Part shown: piece after piece, positions 5,172 to 6,819 of the stretch
Position numbering within the stretch: the stretch's first letter is position 1
Layout of the letters: each line of letters opens with the position of its first letter
Source of the DNA: JBFWYO01 sp050186335
Lineage (GTDB): Bacteria > Pseudomonadota > Alphaproteobacteria > Bin65
Assembly (NCBI GenBank): GCA_050186335.1
Contig: JBFWYO010000139.1
Coordinates: forward strand, 1 to 6,819
Direction of reading: 5' to 3'
Length of the DNA stretch: 6,819 nt
Program-made: the position numbers and the translations under genes
Notes under the pieces: generated by a model
What the model saw: the letters and a program-made list of their open reading frames with translations, nothing else
Told to the model about the DNA's origin: nothing
The model's database searches: none

Positions 5172-6653
5172 ATGGCCCAATCCGGCGGCAACGTCCGCGA
5201 ATACCTGAATTTCATCGACGGCAAGTTCACGCCCGGCACGTCGGGCCGCACCTTCGACGACATCAATCCGATCAATCAGACACTGGTCGCCAAGGTGCAC
5301 GAAGCCGGCCGCGCCGAGGTCGATGCCGCGGTGCAGGCCGCGCGCCGCGCGCTCACCGGCGAATGGGGCCGCATGTCGCCGCAGAAGCGCGCCGAGCTAT
5401 TATACAAAGTCGCCGACCGCATCAACGAGCGCTTCGACGAATTCCTGCGCGCCGAGATCGCCGACACCGGCAAGCCCACCTCGCTCGCCTCGCACATCGA
5501 CATTCCGCGCGGCGCCGCGAACTTCAAGATCTTCGCCGACGTGATCCGCAGCTTCGGCACCGAATTCTTCGAAACCATGACGCCGGACGGACAGGAGGCG
5601 TTCAACTACGCCGTGCGCACGCCGAAGGGCGTGATCGCCGTGATCTGCCCGTGGAACCTTCCGCTCCTGCTGATGACCTGGAAAGTCGGCCCGGCGCTGG
5701 CGTGCGGCAACACCGTGATCGTCAAGCCGTCCGAAGAAACGCCGGCGACCGCCACCTTGCTCGGCGAAGTGATGAACGAAGTCGGCATCCCGCACGGCGT
5801 GTACAACGTCGTGCACGGTTTCGGCCCCGATTCGGCCGGCGAATTCCTGACCCAGCATCCGAACGTCGACGCCATCACCTTCACCGGCGAGACCGTGACC
5901 GGCACGGCGATCATGAAAAACGCCGCGGTCGGCGTGCGCGACGTGTCGTTCGAACTGGGCGGCAAGAATCCGGGCATCGTGTTCGCCGATTGCGATTTCA
6001 ACGCCACCATCGAAGGCATGACCCGCGCCGTGTTCGCCAATTGCGGCCAGGTCTGCCTGAACACCGAACGAGTCTACGTCGAACGGCCGATCTTCGGCAA
6101 ATTCGTCGAGGCGCTGAAGGCGAAGGCCGAAGGCTTCAAGCGCGGCGACCCGTTCGACAAGGCGACCAACCAGGGCCCGCTGATCAGCCAGGTGCACCGG
6201 CAGAAAGTGCTGTCGTATTATGACTTGGCCAAGAAGGAAGGCGCCAAGCTGGTCACCGGCGGCGGCGTTCCGAAAATGGCCAACGAATACGAAGCCGGCG
6301 CCTGGATCGAGCCGACGATCTGGACCGGCCTGGACGAAGGCGCCCGCGTGGTGCGCGAGGAGATCTTCGGGCCGTGCTGCCACATCCAGCCGTTCGACAA
6401 GGACGAGGACGCGATCAGGATGGCCAACGACAGCCCGTATGGCCTCGCAACCTCGATCTGGACCCAGGACATCAAGCGCGCCAACCGCGTGGCGCGCTCG
6501 GTGCATGTCGGCATCACCTGGATCAATTGCTGGTTCCTGCGCGATCTGCGCACGCCGTTCGGCGGCTCCAAACAATCCGGCATCGGCCGCGAAGGCGGCG
6601 TTCACTCGCTGGAGTTCTATACCGAGCTGCGCAACGTCTGCGTCAAGATCTGA
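5172..6653 (+). CDS. 2-hydroxymuconic / 2-aminomuconic 6-semialdehyde dehydrogenase (NAD+)
   Basis: A 493-residue aldehyde dehydrogenase close to XylG/DmpC and to 2-aminomuconate semialdehyde dehydrogenases, which are about 485-500 residues. It would oxidise the semialdehyde from meta ring cleavage to the dicarboxylate with NAD+ in the cytoplasm. Visible features are PWNLPLLLMTWKVGPALACG (160-179) with oxyanion Asn162, Lys185 in VKPSEE, the Rossmann segment FTGETVTG (237-244), general base Glu261 in ELGGKNPG, nucleophile Cys295 in GQVCLNTERV, and EEIFGPCCH (396-404). With a constant offset of 7 these align with Asn169, Glu268 and Cys302 of the Pseudomonas aminomuconate enzyme as I remember it. 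Arg113 (IPRGAANF) and Arg457 (WFLRDLR) fall on its carboxylate-binding Arg120 and Arg464. Enzymes for hydroxy- and aminomuconic semialdehyde are hard to separate by sequence; the RidA neighbour leans towards the amino form. It is transcribed away from the minus-strand run, and the next gene starts 18 bp later. Confidence 0.9.
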   Translation: MAQSGGNVREYLNFIDGKFTPGTSGRTFDDINPINQTLVAKVHEAGRAEVDAAVQAARRALTGEWGRMSPQKRAELLYKVADRINERFDEFLRAEIADTGKPTSLASHIDIPRGAANFKIFADVIRSFGTEFFETMTPDGQEAFNYAVRTPKGVIAVICPWNLPLLLMTWKVGPALACGNTVIVKPSEETPATATLLGEVMNEVGIPHGVYNVVHGFGPDSAGEFLTQHPNVDAITFTGETVTGTAIMKNAAVGVRDVSFELGGKNPGIVFADCDFNATIEGMTRAVFANCGQVCLNTERVYVERPIFGKFVEALKAKAEGFKRGDPFDKATNQGPLISQVHRQKVLSYYDLAKKEGAKLVTGGGVPKMANEYEAGAWIEPTIWTGLDEGARVVREEIFGPCCHIQPFDKDEDAIRMANDSPYGLATSIWTQDIKRANRVARSVHVGITWINCWFLRDLRTPFGGSKQSGIGREGGVHSLEFYTELRNVCVKI

Positions 6654-6671
6654 GACGCGCGCGGTTCGACC

Positions 6672-6819
6672 ATGAATGCGCTGGTTGACGCCGTCGGCAC
6701 GCTGCACCGGCCGGCCGACGGCGCCCCGCGCATTCTGTCTTTGGTGCCGAGCATCACCGAATTGGTCGTCGATCTAGGCCTGGCCGAGCATCTGGTCGGT
6801 CGCACGCAGTACTGCATCC
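6672..6819 (+). CDS. BtuF-like helical-backbone metal receptor / cobalamin-binding protein, N-terminal fragment
   Basis: The first 49 codons of a gene that continues past the right edge. After a short polar N-terminus (MNALVDAVGTLHRPADGAP) comes RILSLVPSITELVVDLGL, then AEHLVGRTQYCI. This is the hallmark opening of the BtuF/FhuD/TroA-like helical-backbone receptor domain: a beta strand R-I-[VL]-S-L-x-P-S-x-T-E, then a helix ending in G-L-x-x-x-L-V-G. These proteins bind vitamin B12, haem or iron-siderophore complexes for import. No signal peptide is visible, so this may be one of the cytoplasmic members of the superfamily, or the true start may differ. There is no clear Shine-Dalgarno site before ATG 6672. 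It lies 18 bp after the dehydrogenase stop, which suggests co-transcription, though a functional link is unproven. Confidence 0.7.
   Translation, partial: MNALVDAVGTLHRPADGAPRILSLVPSITELVVDLGLAEHLVGRTQYCI

Noticed and set aside
5400..6707. 435-codon minus-strand open frame opposite the dehydrogenase gene
   Set aside because: It mirrors the strong codon bias of the aldehyde dehydrogenase; no motif is recognisable in its translation.

Overview
The window reads as a high-GC proteobacterial chromosome segment, most likely a betaproteobacterium. The base is the strong G/C bias at third codon positions, the GlpD C-terminus at the left edge, and the resemblance of the ring-cleavage, RidA and semialdehyde dehydrogenase genes to proteobacterial aromatic-degradation enzymes. 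The taxon is an inference. The window is almost fully coding; its largest gap is the 201-bp divergent intergenic region at 4971-5171.

Layout. (1) Plus strand, 3-143: the last 46 codons of an aerobic glycerol-3-phosphate dehydrogenase (GlpD). It is followed 8 bp later by an exported DUF547 protein (152-985). (2) Minus strand, read right to left from about 5040 down to 998: a signal-peptide-bearing substrate-binding protein of the branched-chain/aromatic ABC importer class (3777-4970), an intrinsic terminator-like hairpin (3724-3756), an alpha/beta hydrolase (2870-3709), a hotdog-fold thioesterase (2346-2762), a RidA-family deaminase (1871-2275) and a class III (LigB-type) extradiol dioxygenase (998-1828). 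(3) Plus strand from 5172: a 2-hydroxymuconic/2-aminomuconic semialdehyde dehydrogenase. It is followed after 18 bp by the start of a BtuF-like helical-backbone metal-receptor protein that runs off the right edge.

How the genes may fit together (inference). The dioxygenase, the semialdehyde dehydrogenase and the RidA-type deaminase are the three signature activities of a meta-cleavage route for an amino-substituted phenol, such as 2-aminophenol or an aminohydroxybenzoate. In that route the ring is opened to an aminomuconic semialdehyde, the aldehyde is oxidised, and the amino group is removed hydrolytically. The thioesterase points to a CoA-thioester stage that classical 2-aminophenol operons do not have. 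The alpha/beta hydrolase could serve a hydrolytic branch or release the aromatic substrate from an ester or amide. The binding protein would capture the substrate in the periplasm. No permease, ATPase, hydratase, decarboxylase, aldolase, CoA ligase or regulator lies inside the window, so the pathway is incomplete here and the substrate cannot be fixed.

The divergent region between the binding-protein gene and the dehydrogenase gene carries a candidate minus-strand promoter and several palindromic half-sites. These suggest joint control of the two transcription units. I saw no RNA genes, insertion sequences, CRISPR arrays or phage genes.
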